Both the position numbers and the translations under genes were made by a program. Source: Panorpa germanica (taxonomy: Eukaryota; Arthropoda; Insecta; Mecoptera; Panorpidae). Taken from it: a stretch of 64,000 nucleotides of DNA. Position 1 is the first letter of the stretch; each line of letters opens with the position of its first letter. Shown in pieces: positions 59,179 to 64,000 of the stretch. A model generated the notes under the pieces. That model was not told the DNA's origin, ran no database searches, and was given only the letters and a program-made list of their open reading frames with translations. The stretch is taken from assembly GCA_963678705.1 (NCBI GenBank), contig OY783213.1:14884451-14948450 (forward strand), in the 5' to 3' direction.

Positions 59179-60926
59179 GGAATTAATTAATAAATGAATC
59201 ACTAACATATTATTAAACAAAGTGACCTCTAATTTTGAATCGAACAATACTCATATTTCCCTAATTTTATTTTATTTTTTTTCTATTGAAAACTGAGAAC
59301 CATTATTCTAATTCTTTGTTATAACGATAAAGAATGCACTGTTTTCTTTTTAAAATAAACACGTATTTAATCAATCATTTCTGTATTTATTTGGCCAGTG
59401 GTTAAATAGGCTTACTACACTGGTGTACGTTAGAATAAGTATACCTTGTACTGTTCTGTATATACTTAAATCACAAATAAAGTATATTGTTTATTTGTAG
59501 AAACGCGAGTCCATTGTATTCGAAGACAATTGTTAGTTTACGTTTAATTCTTCAATGCTTCATTGTTAATTAACTACACCGGACGTTAAGAAAACAAATA
59601 TTTATATTTCTTCTCTTATTGTTTGAAAATGTATCATTTATTTTTTTTCAATATATTTTTAAAGTGTGTGATGAAAAGTGTATAGAAGGATTAATTGTAT
59701 TGTAATAGAAGATTCTTATGCACGACTATTGATAATCAAACTCTTATACTAATCTGCATAAAAAAAAAATGGCAGTATTTTTGATAATTAGATATTATCT
59801 TAAACAAGCGAGCTTAATCTCCATCCTCATGTGAGTGCCAGTGTCATTTGAACCAGGACCACCGACCACCGTTCAGCTTCTATTACTGCACAAGCACCGT
59901 TTGGTCCATACGCATATCAGTAATAAAACATTCGTGAGAAATAGAGCTTAAAATATCCCATAAAGATAAAAACCGCAGAAAATGTTATCTGATACAATTA
60001 TTAATATAAATATAATTAAAATCTTATATAAATAAAACGTCGTTGAATTTGGTGGCTTCAAAAGTTTTCTCTACTTAAAAAAAAAAAAAAACTTTTATCT
60101 AAAATACGACGAACTGGGAGTCGACGACGACGATACGAGATGATATTCTCGAACTCCTAGTTGCTCGTATAGTGGGACACTGTACTGTTATCAAATGTTA
60201 TTGTTTTACACTCATGTAAGAGGCGAAATGTAAATATTTGGTCTATGGAACGGTGTAGAATTTCCATTCAAGTTACGGAAATTATGATGGCGTTGCCGAG
60301 ATTGTTGGATCAAGTTGGGGAATGAAAGGAAGTGCGTATGACTACGGTGATAACAACAGAGATCGGCAAGCGTTGCCTTTTGAATATTTGCAGTTACTCA
60401 TGCGGAGACTAAGTGCAGAAGTGACGTTGCCAAATCTTACGTCGCGTTTTGAAAAACGGAATTTAAATGTCAATTACTTTTTATATTCCTTCGAAAGCAT
60501 ACTATTTTTAGTATTTTAATCGAAAGCTTGATCTTTTCTGAACTATATTCAATTGAAATAATAAGTTTCTCCATTAGATGCTTACATGAAATTTTAAATC
60601 AAATGCACAAGTTAATGAATCCGTATACTCCATTTTTTTAAAACTAATTATTTTCTAAAAAGTTTCGGAAACCTACCCTTATTTAATTTTTTTTATTATA
60701 ATTAGACGAGGATCTCTTGAACACAAACATATATTTAAAATTTACCATAAGTTTTGTTTAACACAATTTCCTGCAACGCGTTGCACATTCTTCAACATTA
60801 TAATATTAATATTGTTATTGAATTATAAAGATTCTTACCATGATGAGGTAAATTTCCAAGGGTAAATGATTCCTGCTTGATAAGCTTTTGACCTCCTAGA
60901 GCACCGTTGAGTCCAGATACTAAATC
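24700..60926 (-). CDS. FoxL2: Forkhead box transcription factor L2, nine exons, N-terminus not seen
   Basis: Nuclear winged-helix DNA-binding regulator; FOXL2 is best known for ovarian and other gonadal roles in animals. Exons in transcript order: 60839-60926, 34242-34428, 33749-33845, 33475-33661, 32842-33040, 31207-31300, 26241-26301, 25388-25477 and 24700-24785, all with GT-AG junctions and consistent phases (362 residues visible). The forkhead domain (about residues 110-209) starts [14 protein letters not shown] and contains helix 3 as [19 protein letters not shown]. It continues [16 protein letters not shown] and ends [15 protein letters not shown]; the [13 protein letters not shown] and [11 protein letters not shown] signatures are diagnostic of FoxL2 among Fox classes. 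Outside the domain are three I/V-K-x-E motifs (possible SUMO sites), a His-rich segment and a Ser/Pro-rich tail. The gene is antisense to and convergent with COPB2. The first visible exon does not begin with Met, so upstream coding sequence is missing. Confidence 0.95.
25388..25477 (-). CDS. FoxL2: FoxL2 exon (Ser/Pro-rich C-terminal region)
   Basis: The acceptor CGTTTCAG precedes 25477 and the donor GATG|GTGAGT follows 25388 on the - strand. It encodes [20 protein letters not shown] then ASYTYGWPD; Cys-Ala-Arg followed by aromatic Y/W residues recalls the C-terminal end of vertebrate FOXL2. Confidence 0.88.
25546..26060. mobile_element. MITE family J (CTGTCGCACACT termini)
   Basis: The left end GGTCTGTCGCACACTACAAG and right end TTTGCAGTGTGCGACAGGCT are inverted repeats (CTGTCGCACACT), continuing imperfectly into an AAGCGAATTT / AAATTCGCC arm. 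It is about 510 bp with no transposase, located in a FoxL2 intron. Confidence 0.75.
26241..26301 (-). CDS. FoxL2: FoxL2 short exon
   Basis: 61 nt with acceptor TTGTATTTCAG and donor CTGG|GTAAGA. It encodes [20 protein letters not shown] plus one base. The phase fits both neighbours; the reading is Gln/Ser-rich. Confidence 0.88.
26729..27360 (-). mobile_element. TIR element with decayed transposase remnant
   Basis: 632 bp bounded by inverted repeats CGGCACGGGAACTTC (26729) and GAAGTTCCCGTGCCG (ending 27360). On the - strand, 26971-27201 retains VATYFSN, a [20 protein letters not shown] segment and [13 protein letters not shown], which match the N-terminal helix-turn-helix region common to insect mariner/IS630-like transposases (consensus [12 protein letters not shown]). 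The middle of the helix-turn-helix is deleted and the catalytic DDE part is absent, so it cannot move itself. No clear target duplication is seen (ATG / GAT flanks). Confidence 0.8.
27585..28073 (+). mobile_element. MITE family E (ATTCCxACTCACTG termini)
   Basis: Starts TATCATTCCTACTCACTGTT and ends CCAGTGAGTGGGAATGAGG, an inverted terminal repeat. Copies lie at 58035-58521 (same orientation) and 43520-43832 (reverse, partial). It is non-coding and lies in a FoxL2 intron. Confidence 0.8.
28074..31206. other. FoxL2 intron remainder
   Basis: AT-rich. It contains a (TG)n run near 28702, a GACACCCTGTATATACAGG palindrome-bearing end near 29410 (a terminus type common to many insect repeats), and a SINE tail at about 30440-30545. 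No exon-like stretch was recognised. Confidence 0.5.
30440..30545 (-). mobile_element. SINE-type fragment
   Basis: On the - strand it holds GTCGTCGCTGATAGGACTCA, then GCATCGAAAATAGGCCGAC and an A/T tail with AATAAAATT. Close relatives are at 43425-43500 and 55950-56005. The shared tail suggests one SINE family; no A box is retained here. Confidence 0.5.
31207..31300 (-). CDS. FoxL2: FoxL2 exon
   Basis: The acceptor GTTCCTTGCAG precedes 31300 and the donor CAG|GTAAGA follows 31207. It encodes [20 protein letters not shown] then [11 protein letters not shown], rich in Pro/Ser/Gln. The first serine codon is split with the previous exon. Confidence 0.9.
31555..31722 (-). mobile_element. MITE family D (CAAGAGGTGxCATTTTAAAT termini), reverse copy
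   Basis: Ends AGCAAGAGGTGTCATTTTAA and TTAAAATGACAGCTCTTG are inverted repeats. The interior is the reverse complement of copies at 34597-34763 and 39162-39346. About 168 bp, non-coding. Confidence 0.75.
32842..33040 (-). CDS. FoxL2: FoxL2 exon (end of forkhead domain)
   Basis: The acceptor AAAATTGCAG precedes 33040 and the donor ACAG|GTTAGT follows 32842. It begins [20 protein letters not shown] and continues [13 protein letters not shown]; the Arg run is the wing-2/nuclear localisation signature of FoxL2. The rest is Gly/Tyr/Ala-rich and ends YQPYSRYDS across the junction. Confidence 0.95.
33475..33661 (-). CDS. FoxL2: FoxL2 exon (forkhead recognition helix)
   Basis: The acceptor CTTTTCACAG precedes 33661 and the donor CTTG|GTGAGT follows 33475. 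It encodes helix 2 and recognition helix 3 ([16 protein letters not shown]) and wing 1 ([16 protein letters not shown]). Its first codons, [15 protein letters not shown], align without gaps with the ESAEKRLTLSGIYQY-type stretch of vertebrate FOXL2. Confidence 0.97.
33749..33845 (-). CDS. FoxL2: FoxL2 exon (start of forkhead domain)
   Basis: The acceptor TTAATTTGCAG precedes 33845 and the donor CAG|GTAAAA follows 33749. A Pro/Thr-rich lead is followed by [16 protein letters not shown], the canonical opening of a forkhead domain. Confidence 0.96.
34242..34428 (-). CDS. FoxL2: FoxL2 exon (N-terminal region)
   Basis: The acceptor GTTATCAG precedes 34428 and the donor CCAA|GTAAGA follows 34242. 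It encodes a low-complexity Ser/Asp/His-rich segment including [12 protein letters not shown] (an IKNE motif) and [12 protein letters not shown]. The phase joins the preceding exon through a split Val codon. Confidence 0.9.
34597..34763 (+). mobile_element. MITE family D copy
   Basis: Starts CAAGAGGCTAATTTTAAATT and ends TTGATTTAAAATGACACCTT. The interior ACTTTGGATTAAAATAAA is shared with 39162-39346. The ends are somewhat degraded. Confidence 0.7.
34806..35340 (+). mobile_element. TIR element family A, 3'-truncated copy
   Basis: Intact left terminus TGGGCTTGTGTCCTCATTTT, very close to the reference copy throughout, but it stops at CTCTTAGCATATTTAAA so the right end is lost. An inverted, divergent relative of the left end abuts at 35341-35425. 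Confidence 0.85.
36090..36290 (+). mobile_element. Candidate tRNA-derived SINE
   Basis: A tRNA-like head: GGTGGCTGAGAGAATTGAAG resembles a pol III A box region and GGTTCGCCGGTTCAATG a B box about 50 bases later. An AT-rich body and an AATAAAATAA-type tail follow. The head looks most like a tRNA with a long variable arm (Ser/Leu type), but a functional tRNA fold is not preserved. Confidence 0.45.
36849..36930. repeat. (AT)41 microsatellite
   Basis: 82 bases of uninterrupted AT dinucleotide. Apparent frames encoding YIYI repeats on both strands are artefacts. Confidence 0.98.
37130..37303 (-). mobile_element. Divergent family A relative
   Basis: On the - strand it shares the TGAGCTTGTGGACTCATTTT-like end, then CGTTTTTTTAATATTTAATT, and the AAGATATAGCTAATTAAAG region with family A at low similarity. 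It probably represents an older subfamily. Confidence 0.5.
37350..37620. other. GC-richer stretch without recognised gene
   Basis: An open + frame of about 70 residues ([20 protein letters not shown] ...) lies in a patch with GC above the flanks. No family recognised and no convincing splice context. Confidence 0.2.
38611..38640 (+). repeat. (AACAG)6 microsatellite
   Basis: About six copies of AACAG. Confidence 0.95.
38950..39080. mobile_element. Palindromic MITE family P, copy 1
   Basis: Nearly self-complementary: AAACCTGTTATAAAATTTAT then ACCAGGTATAAAG, a GCCCGTCCGGGC centre, and the inverse AAATTTTATAACAGGTTTCT at the far side, with outer AACCGTCTTA / AAGGCGGTAA ends. About 125 bp. Copies at 55012-55138 and 62695-62792. 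Confidence 0.8.
39162..39346 (+). mobile_element. MITE family D, best-preserved copy
   Basis: Ends TTTCAACAAGAGGTGACATT and AATGTTACCTCTTGTTGAAA form a near-perfect terminal inverted repeat of about 22 bases around a 185-bp non-coding body. Confidence 0.85.
40250..40685. promoter_or_regulatory. GC-richer island in FoxL2 intron
   Basis: About 430 bases with visibly higher GC and CpG than the surroundings and frequent TCG/CGA. A 93-residue + frame (40397-40678) is open but resembles no protein family. It may be a regulatory element or an alternative first exon; this is inference. Confidence 0.2.
41744..41787 (+). repeat. Direct repeat shared with 8331-8374
   Basis: GCATCAACCTTTGATAGTTA followed by TTAGCACTTAAATCAATATA, nearly identical to the sequence at 8331. 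Confidence 0.55.
42060..42150. repeat. Repeat end, inverted partner at 44984-45035
   Basis: AAATATAACTCTGGTCCGGA (about 42097) has an exact inverse TCCGGACCAGAGTTATATTT near 44984, with weaker similarity running outward. It is followed by a hairpin CAGTAGTCAGCTACTG. Confidence 0.5.
43111..43289 (-). CDS. Candidate terminal exon of an unrecognised membrane protein
   Basis: On the - strand, an acceptor TTTAAACAG (43290-43298) is followed by 179 nt: two bases plus 59 codons ending TGA at 43111-43113. The product reads [20 protein letters not shown], continues [20 protein letters not shown], and ends with a K-P-E-P-E-P-D-K-P stretch and IHELNVI. It contains one hydrophobic segment (about residues 12-22) and then a charged proline tail, as at the cytosolic end of a multi-pass membrane protein. 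Codon use and GC stand out from the surroundings. It is in the same orientation as FoxL2 and inside its large intron. No upstream exon was found; it could be a nested gene end, a FoxL2-locus alternative exon, or an exon captured by duplication. The family is not recognised. Confidence 0.45.
43425..43500 (-). mobile_element. SINE-type fragment
   Basis: On the - strand it has ACGGTTCGAACTGTCAACC (a B-box-like GGTTCGAAC) followed by GTCGTCGGTGATATGATTCA and GCATCGGACATAGGC, matching the tail at 30440-30545. Confidence 0.55.
43520..43832 (-). mobile_element. MITE family E, partial reverse copy
   Basis: The right end GCAGTGAGTAGGAATGATAC is the family terminus. The body is the reverse complement of 27590-27890. 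The other end is missing. Confidence 0.7.
43930..44130. promoter_or_regulatory. GC-rich island in FoxL2 intron
   Basis: CpG-containing sequence (AGAAGCGCGGGCGCGGACTA, AAGGCGCGGGGAATCGG) flanked by about 30% GC. A 63-residue + frame is open but unconvincing. It could be a promoter or an unmethylated regulatory island; no direct evidence. Confidence 0.25.
44311..44417. mobile_element. Possible very short hAT-like element
   Basis: ACAGTGGTTCACAAC at one end and GATTAAGAACTACTTG at the other are imperfect inverses of a hAT-type CAGTGGTTC terminus. No matching 8-bp duplication at the flanks, so this is weak. Confidence 0.25.
46394..46665 (+). repeat. Dispersed repeat with GCTAGCTT box, interrupted by family G
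   Basis: GAAAATTGTTTTGCAGTGTA then GTTGCTAGCTTATAACAAAC at 46394-46465, with a second partial copy at 46616-46660. The family G element lies between. Relatives at 15424-15500 and 61165-61310. Confidence 0.5.
46493..46608 (+). mobile_element. MITE family G, copy 1
   Basis: About 115 bp with inverted ends TTTCAATAAGAGCGC and GTGCTTTTATTGAAAC, and an internal ATATGAAACACC / TTTTATATGAGAT pairing. The second copy is at 56145-56268. Confidence 0.75.
46870..47200. promoter_or_regulatory. GC-richer island in FoxL2 intron
   Basis: Higher GC with CpGs (TTACCGACGCGACAGCC). Overlapping open frames of about 69 residues on both strands suggest lack of stops through GC rather than a gene. Confidence 0.2.
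47419..48093 (-). mobile_element. 5'-truncated non-LTR retrotransposon with target duplication
   Basis: About 675 bp on the - strand. The frame 48078-47740 (112 residues) is the C-terminal end of a LINE ORF2: [17 protein letters not shown] then [18 protein letters not shown], a CX2CX8HX4C zinc motif typical of I/R1-type elements. It is followed by a 3' region ending CGAAAGGCGAACAATAA and an AATAATA tail at the 47419 side. Flanks carry the same 16 bases, TTTTGATGTCGTATAT, at 47403-47418 and 48094-48109: a target site duplication, so the insertion is complete as landed and fairly young. Confidence 0.85.
48443..48642 (+). repeat. 24-bp tandem repeat element with inverted ends
   Basis: GCTGCGGAGTCGG on the left and CCGACTCCGACTCCGACC on the right flank six 24-bp units (48485-48628) of GGATAATTTTATTTATCCG plus ACTCC. 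Each unit is itself a hairpin (GGATAA / TTATCC). Confidence 0.85.
49560..50100. other. Purine-rich tract
   Basis: About 540 bases of A/G-rich + strand; the long - strand frames (for example 49817-50092) are low-complexity Phe/Leu/Ser/Pro and are rejected as genes. Confidence 0.5.
53386..53639 (+). mobile_element. MITE family H, complete copy
   Basis: 254 bp with terminal inverted repeats CCCAGTAAACATTTTGG and CCAAATTGTTTACTGGG, flanked on both sides by TTA (53383-53385 and 53640-53642). A 3-bp TWA-type duplication fits the PIF/Harbinger superfamily. No transposase. Confidence 0.8.
54714..54805. mobile_element. MITE family K, short palindromic copy
   Basis: GTCATTCATTAATTACGTCA at the left and TGACGTAATTTCTCAATGAC at the right are inverted repeats around AGTGTGTGACAAGACGTGAC. 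About 92 bp. Relatives at 24030-24112 and 13685-13740. Confidence 0.75.
55012..55138. mobile_element. Palindromic MITE family P, copy 2
   Basis: TTATACAAGGTATAAATTG, centre GCCTGTCCAGGCGGGC, then TTTATACCTGGTATAAACTT and TATAACAGGTTTATTTGTAA. The arms are inverse with more mismatches than copy 1. Confidence 0.8.
55950..56150 (-). mobile_element. SINE-type tail joined to dispersed repeat
   Basis: On the - strand, sequence shared with 6130-6240 (GATAAAGGCAAAGAGAGAGA, then TAGCTGCCGAGTATCC) runs directly into CAGCATCGGAAATAGGTCGA, the tail seen at 30440 and 43425. Together these may be one SINE of about 180 bp. Confidence 0.5.
56145..56268 (+). mobile_element. MITE family G, copy 2
   Basis: Same body as 46493-46608 (AACACCTTGATACAACTTAT, then GTTTTATATGAGGCAATAC) with ends CCAAATAAGAGTGCC / GACGCTCTTATTAGAAC. 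Confidence 0.75.
56694..56750 (-). mobile_element. Family A terminal fragment
   Basis: ATGGGCTTAGCGTCC, then ACTTAATTTCTATAAAACTG and TACTATATATT, match the right terminus of family A in reverse orientation; the rest is absent. Confidence 0.65.
57350..57550 (-). mobile_element. MITE family F partial reverse copy
   Basis: Reverse complement of about 9090-9290: AAACAGTGTCAGTGTCAATA, AATCATTCGGATCAAACATT and TTGCCATGTCAATCTTC. The half with the GACACGTGTC palindrome is missing. Confidence 0.7.
58035..58521 (+). mobile_element. MITE family E, complete copy
   Basis: Left end TATCATTCCCACTCACTGTT and right end AGTGAGTGGGAATGAGG. The body is co-linear with 27585-28073, with small indels. Confidence 0.85.
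58800..59100 (+). mobile_element. MITE family F copy
   Basis: Shares GGTGAACATTTGATTCATAT, GGACATGGCAAGTC, the CTTTTGACACGGGTCAAAAG palindrome and GTTCGTAGCAACGTTTGG with the copy at 9075-9470. A central segment differs between them. Confidence 0.75.
59111..59172. repeat. (AT)n microsatellite
   Basis: About 62 bases of AT dinucleotide with one C interruption near the start. Confidence 0.97.
60839..60926 (-). CDS. FoxL2: FoxL2 first visible coding exon
   Basis: The acceptor TTTTTTGCAG precedes 60926 and the donor CATG|GTAAGA follows 60839. It encodes [20 protein letters not shown] then FTLGNLPHH. The final G pairs with TT of the exon at 34428 to make Val, keeping the frame. LIKQESF holds an I-K-x-E SUMO-type motif. 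It starts in phase 0 after an acceptor and has no Met, so at least one more upstream exon exists. Confidence 0.85.
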
Positions 60927-61044
60927 CTGCAAAAAACATATTTGTCATCAGAATTAGATAATTAATCATTCAGAGTTCAACATAATTGTCAAGCACGTGT
61001 TAGCTTAGAGCAAAAAGATAATGGGATTGTGAACCATGTGTTAA

Positions 61045-61165
61045 TTTCTATTAAACTTTACTATATATTGATAAATTTAGTTACCAGAACGTCAAATGTC
61101 CAATTACTTTTTAATAACTCCTTATATTTTAGGAAATATTGACAATTAAAGAAGTTGTCTTTGAA
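61045..61165 (-). mobile_element. Family A fragment
   Basis: TTTACTATATATTGATAAAT, CAAATGTCCAATTACTTTTT and AATAACTCCTTATATTTTAG match the right portion of family A in reverse orientation. Ends are not preserved. Confidence 0.7.
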
Positions 61166-62694
61166 AGAAGAAAATGTAACGTTTTATATAGCTTGTAGTA
61201 AGCTAGCAAGTGTCACATTTGAAGTGCAAGCTTTTTCTATAAAAGAAGTAGAGTAAATAAATCTAGGAATTAGCTTATGGCAAGCTACCAAGTGTGACCT
61301 GCACTGACAAACAATTTTATACCTGTATAACATTTTACAAATTTGAATTAGATATGACTATACATATAAAATAAAAATTTCATCGATGTGTAACGTTTAA
61401 GCAAAGCAATGCAATCACGATGGAAAAAATAATCATTTTTGTTTTATAAAAAAAAATTAATTGCTTTCTGCTGTAGTAATTCTTCATACAATATTTACAT
61501 AAAATGAATTCATGCATTGCAAATAGTAACAATAATAATGTAAAATTTATAACCTTTAAAGAATTTAAATAAATGCATCATTTAAGGTATGGCTCACATT
61601 TGCATGTTCGGAGTCAAATATTTGACTTATATGTATAAAAAAGGCATGTATGAACCTGTCTTGAGAAATGTTTTTTAGAAAAACATTTGGTGAGAAGTGT
61701 GTTTCTTTATTTTTCACAAACCGAACATTAATTTTCCTTATGAGATATTATGGTATACTGAATTGTGACGTATAAGCACTGTCTCTAAAAGAGACTGTTA
61801 AGTTTTATGTTTTAGTTTTAGAAAGTAGGCATACTTTTGCAACTAGAACACAAAACTAAACTTAAAACATTACGTGCGAATAATACTTAACGACTAAAAA
61901 CTACAAATGTTTAATCAAAGTTAATCGCCACTAACGTTTGGCATTAAAAATAAAATAAAAATTATAATACAATTTAATTTAACAGCATTTAAATGACTAC
62001 TCAGTGCTAAATTGTCGAGAAACATATCAACTACATAATCTAGTAAACACATTAATTAACAGAGAAATTACAAGCGACAACGCGACGAATCAGAAAACGC
62101 GGCTTAATTGAGCAAAGTGAAACTATTTATTTATTGACTGCGATAAATCTTCATAATTTCACAGCCAACGTTTGAGACTGTGCAAGAGCAGTGGTTCCTA
62201 AAACGATGTTCCACGGCACACGTGTTGCGAATTTATAATATGAGACTCTGAGGGGAAGTAAGTGACAAATTTTGAAATTTGAGATAACCTGCGCAAACGA
62301 TAGAATATGTAGAAAACTATTTAGTGGCACAGAGATATAAGCGAAAACTTGGACAGATTTTACTATATAGCGTGAATTCTAAAACCTACTGAAAGAAAAC
62401 GTCTATACGATCTTAACTTTAAACTCGTTTTCTGAAGAATTTTACTTTTGTCACTTACATCCTTTTGCATCTAGATGCCTCATATGTATTTCGCAAAATT
62501 TTCACCTGCAATAAAAGCTATAAAATAGATATAATATAGGATAGATGATCATTGTAATTAGAATATCCTAAAAATTAAATTAAAAAAATATATATTCCAC
62601 AATATTATGACAATGTTTTTAAAGAAAATGTGGAGAGAAATACTTGTTATAGCAAAAATTATAAAAATTGTAGAATTACTTTTATTCTACTTTA

Positions 62695-62792
62695 AATTTA
62701 TACCAGGTATAAATCCGTCCGGACAGGCTTATTATCATTTTATACCTGGTATACATTTTATAACAGGTTTGTTTGTAAGGCAGTTAGGGTTT
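62695..62792. mobile_element. Palindromic MITE family P, copy 3
   Basis: TTTATACCAGGTATAAATCC, centre CCGTCCGGACAGGC, then TTTTATACCTGGTATACATT and TTATAACAGGTTTGTTTGTA. The left outer arm is eroded. Confidence 0.75.
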
Positions 62793-62927
62793 TGACTTTG
62801 GCGACACAACATTACGGTTTCGTCATGAGAACTTCAACACATTCGATTGGAATTGATTATTAATAAATGATTGTTATATAATTATTGATTTTTAATTGAA
62901 AGAACCCTAACAGTATGATGATTCTAA

Positions 62928-63190
62928 AGAGGCAGACCCTGACCACATTCTGTGGCAATGTAAACAGCAATGGCAAGAAATGGACTCCAACGGGCGGTGC
63001 TACAGACTTTGCAGACGCTTCCTGTTAACACCGCCTTTTTGATTGAGAAACCGAAATTTATAACTGCAGTAGCCATGAATAGATCATTCTTGTTGTCTGG
63101 ATATAACGTATAAGAAGAAGCAGAACAATATTAGGGGCGATAAAAGGCTACATGCCTAGGAAGCACGAGAAACTATATATAAAAAAAAAA
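62928..63190 (+). mobile_element. 5'-truncated LINE insertion with poly-A and target duplication
   Basis: 263 bp. It reads EADPDHILWQCKQQWQEMDS, the second half of the C-terminal LINE zinc motif (HX4C). After a one-base shift it continues to a stop at GGATATAACGTATAA, followed by a short 3' region and a terminal A-run (about 63181-63190). The 14 bases TATGATGATTCTAA occur immediately on both sides (62914-62927 and 63191-63204), which marks a retrotransposition event. Confidence 0.8.
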
Positions 63191-63254
63191 TATGATGATT
63201 CTAATGTTCCGCAAATGTAAAACTGACTTCACAAAGATTAAGAACCACTGCGCT

Positions 63255-63412
63255 ACGGCATGGGATCAGGATCATAGACTATCAGTAATACAGCAACTGT
63301 TGATGCCTCAAATGTATCTCCTACGTCATCACTTTCAGCAATTAACTGTTCAACAATTTAGCTACGCCGCGACGCCTGCAGTCTACCGTCTAGCATTGTA
63401 TCGTGTGTTTTA
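63255..63412 (+). other. Open stretch of unknown nature
   Basis: A + frame of about 50 residues (WDQDHRLSVIQQLLMPQMYL ...) in slightly GC-richer sequence. No family recognised and no splice support. Confidence 0.15.
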
Positions 63413-63820
63413 AATGAATCCAAGATCCAGGGTTAAGTGAAAGCCGAAAGGTATTGCTGCTATCTAAAAGAGTTTTAAACAGCAACAGCTGCTGCACACA
63501 AATCAAAGTATTAAATGCCCGTGACACACGTCTAAGCGCTGGGGATAGTAAGATGTTAGAGCGAGACGGAGATATGAATTACATTCCTAGTAGAATTTTC
63601 TGTATTATCAACTGTATTATGTACATTACAAATACTTAAAGAGAAAAAATGTTAGATAATTAGTAATAAAAGCTTTTAGCTAATAAATTATAAATGAAGT
63701 TGTATGTTAGATTTAATTGAATATGTTAACTAACTTCAAACACTTTTTACATATATTGTACCAGTGATGTATTGTCAATGGTGAAGGTGGTGCAATTGCT
63801 GAATAAAAAAACTTTAAGTA

Positions 63821-64000
63821 ATGGGCTTGTGTCCTCATTTTTTAGAGGTCGATTTTTCAATTGTTGATTAAACTTGTTTTTAATAAATGTGTATTGGCGT
63901 TTCTATTTTATTAAATATCTAAATGTTGACAGAGATATAGCAATTAAAAATTTGAATTGTAGTTTTAGCGCCAAAGATGTCGGCCATATTTATGACGTAA
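63821..64000 (+). mobile_element. TIR element family A, left end, runs off the window
   Basis: Begins TGGGCTTGTGTCCTCATTTT with the canonical terminus and follows the reference copy to TCGGCCATATTTATGACGTA at 64000. Confidence 0.85.

Larger units (their letters stand above)
34429..60838 (-). other. FoxL2: Large FoxL2 intron (26.4 kb)
   Basis: It separates the exon carrying the IKQE motif from the rest of the coding region. It is mostly AT-rich repeats (families A, D, E, F, G, H, K, SINE and LINE fragments, AT satellites), with GC-richer islands near 40250-40680, 43930-44130 and 46870-47200 and a candidate foreign exon at 43111-43289. Long first introns of developmental regulators often hold enhancers; that is inference here. 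Confidence 0.8.
62189..63250. mobile_element. hAT-like element interrupted by a LINE
   Basis: Left CAGTGGTTCCTAAAACGATG and right (inverse) CAGTGGTTCTTAATCTTTG share the CAGTGGTTCxTAA terminus characteristic of hAT elements. No transposase frame, and no matching 8-bp duplication (TGCAAGAG / CGCTACGG). It contains palindromic MITE P (62695-62792) and a LINE insertion (62928-63190). Confidence 0.5.

Overview
The window is nuclear DNA of an insect: about 30% GC, spliced genes with GT-AG introns, and a dense load of DNA-transposon derivatives and non-LTR fragments. The order cannot be fixed from the sequence. Two conserved genes are certain. The 3' part of COPB2 (coatomer subunit beta') lies on the + strand at 198-3776 in five exons. 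A FoxL2 forkhead transcription factor lies on the - strand, with nine coding exons between 60926 and 24700. The genes are convergent (tail to tail), separated by about 20.9 kb without a recognisable conserved gene.

Layout. 1-3776: COPB2 C-terminal half; its last intron carries an antisense LINE fragment. 3777-24699: intergenic, with a 21-bp minisatellite just after COPB2, several MITE families, three short islands that look like coding sequence but are unassigned (about 8.1, 9.7 and 14.9 kb), and a 4-kb foldback element (16680-20650). Each arm of that element is a tandem array of a ~146-bp unit, and the arms point in opposite directions around an inverted centre. 24700-34428: eight FoxL2 coding exons in about 10 kb, with introns carrying a TIR element with transposase remnant (26729-27360) and other MITEs. 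34429-60838: one 26.4-kb FoxL2 intron full of repeats, two LINE-type or SINE-type families, AT and 24-bp satellites, a few GC-richer islands, and a candidate terminal exon of an unrecognised membrane protein on the - strand (43111-43289). 60927-64000: sequence upstream of the first visible FoxL2 exon, with a hAT-like element interrupted by a 5'-truncated LINE that has a clean 14-bp target duplication. The FoxL2 N-terminal exon(s) were not found and probably lie beyond 64000 or are too short to see.

Function. COPB2 is a housekeeping vesicle-coat subunit and FoxL2 a developmental regulator known for gonadal roles; nothing suggests they work together. Most of the remaining sequence is explained by at least ten families of short inverted-repeat elements. 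Several are present here in two to eight copies, so ends and internal deletions can be compared within the window. The most unusual item is the foldback element with higher-order tandem organisation in its arms. RNA genes, CRISPR arrays and viral genes were looked for and not seen.
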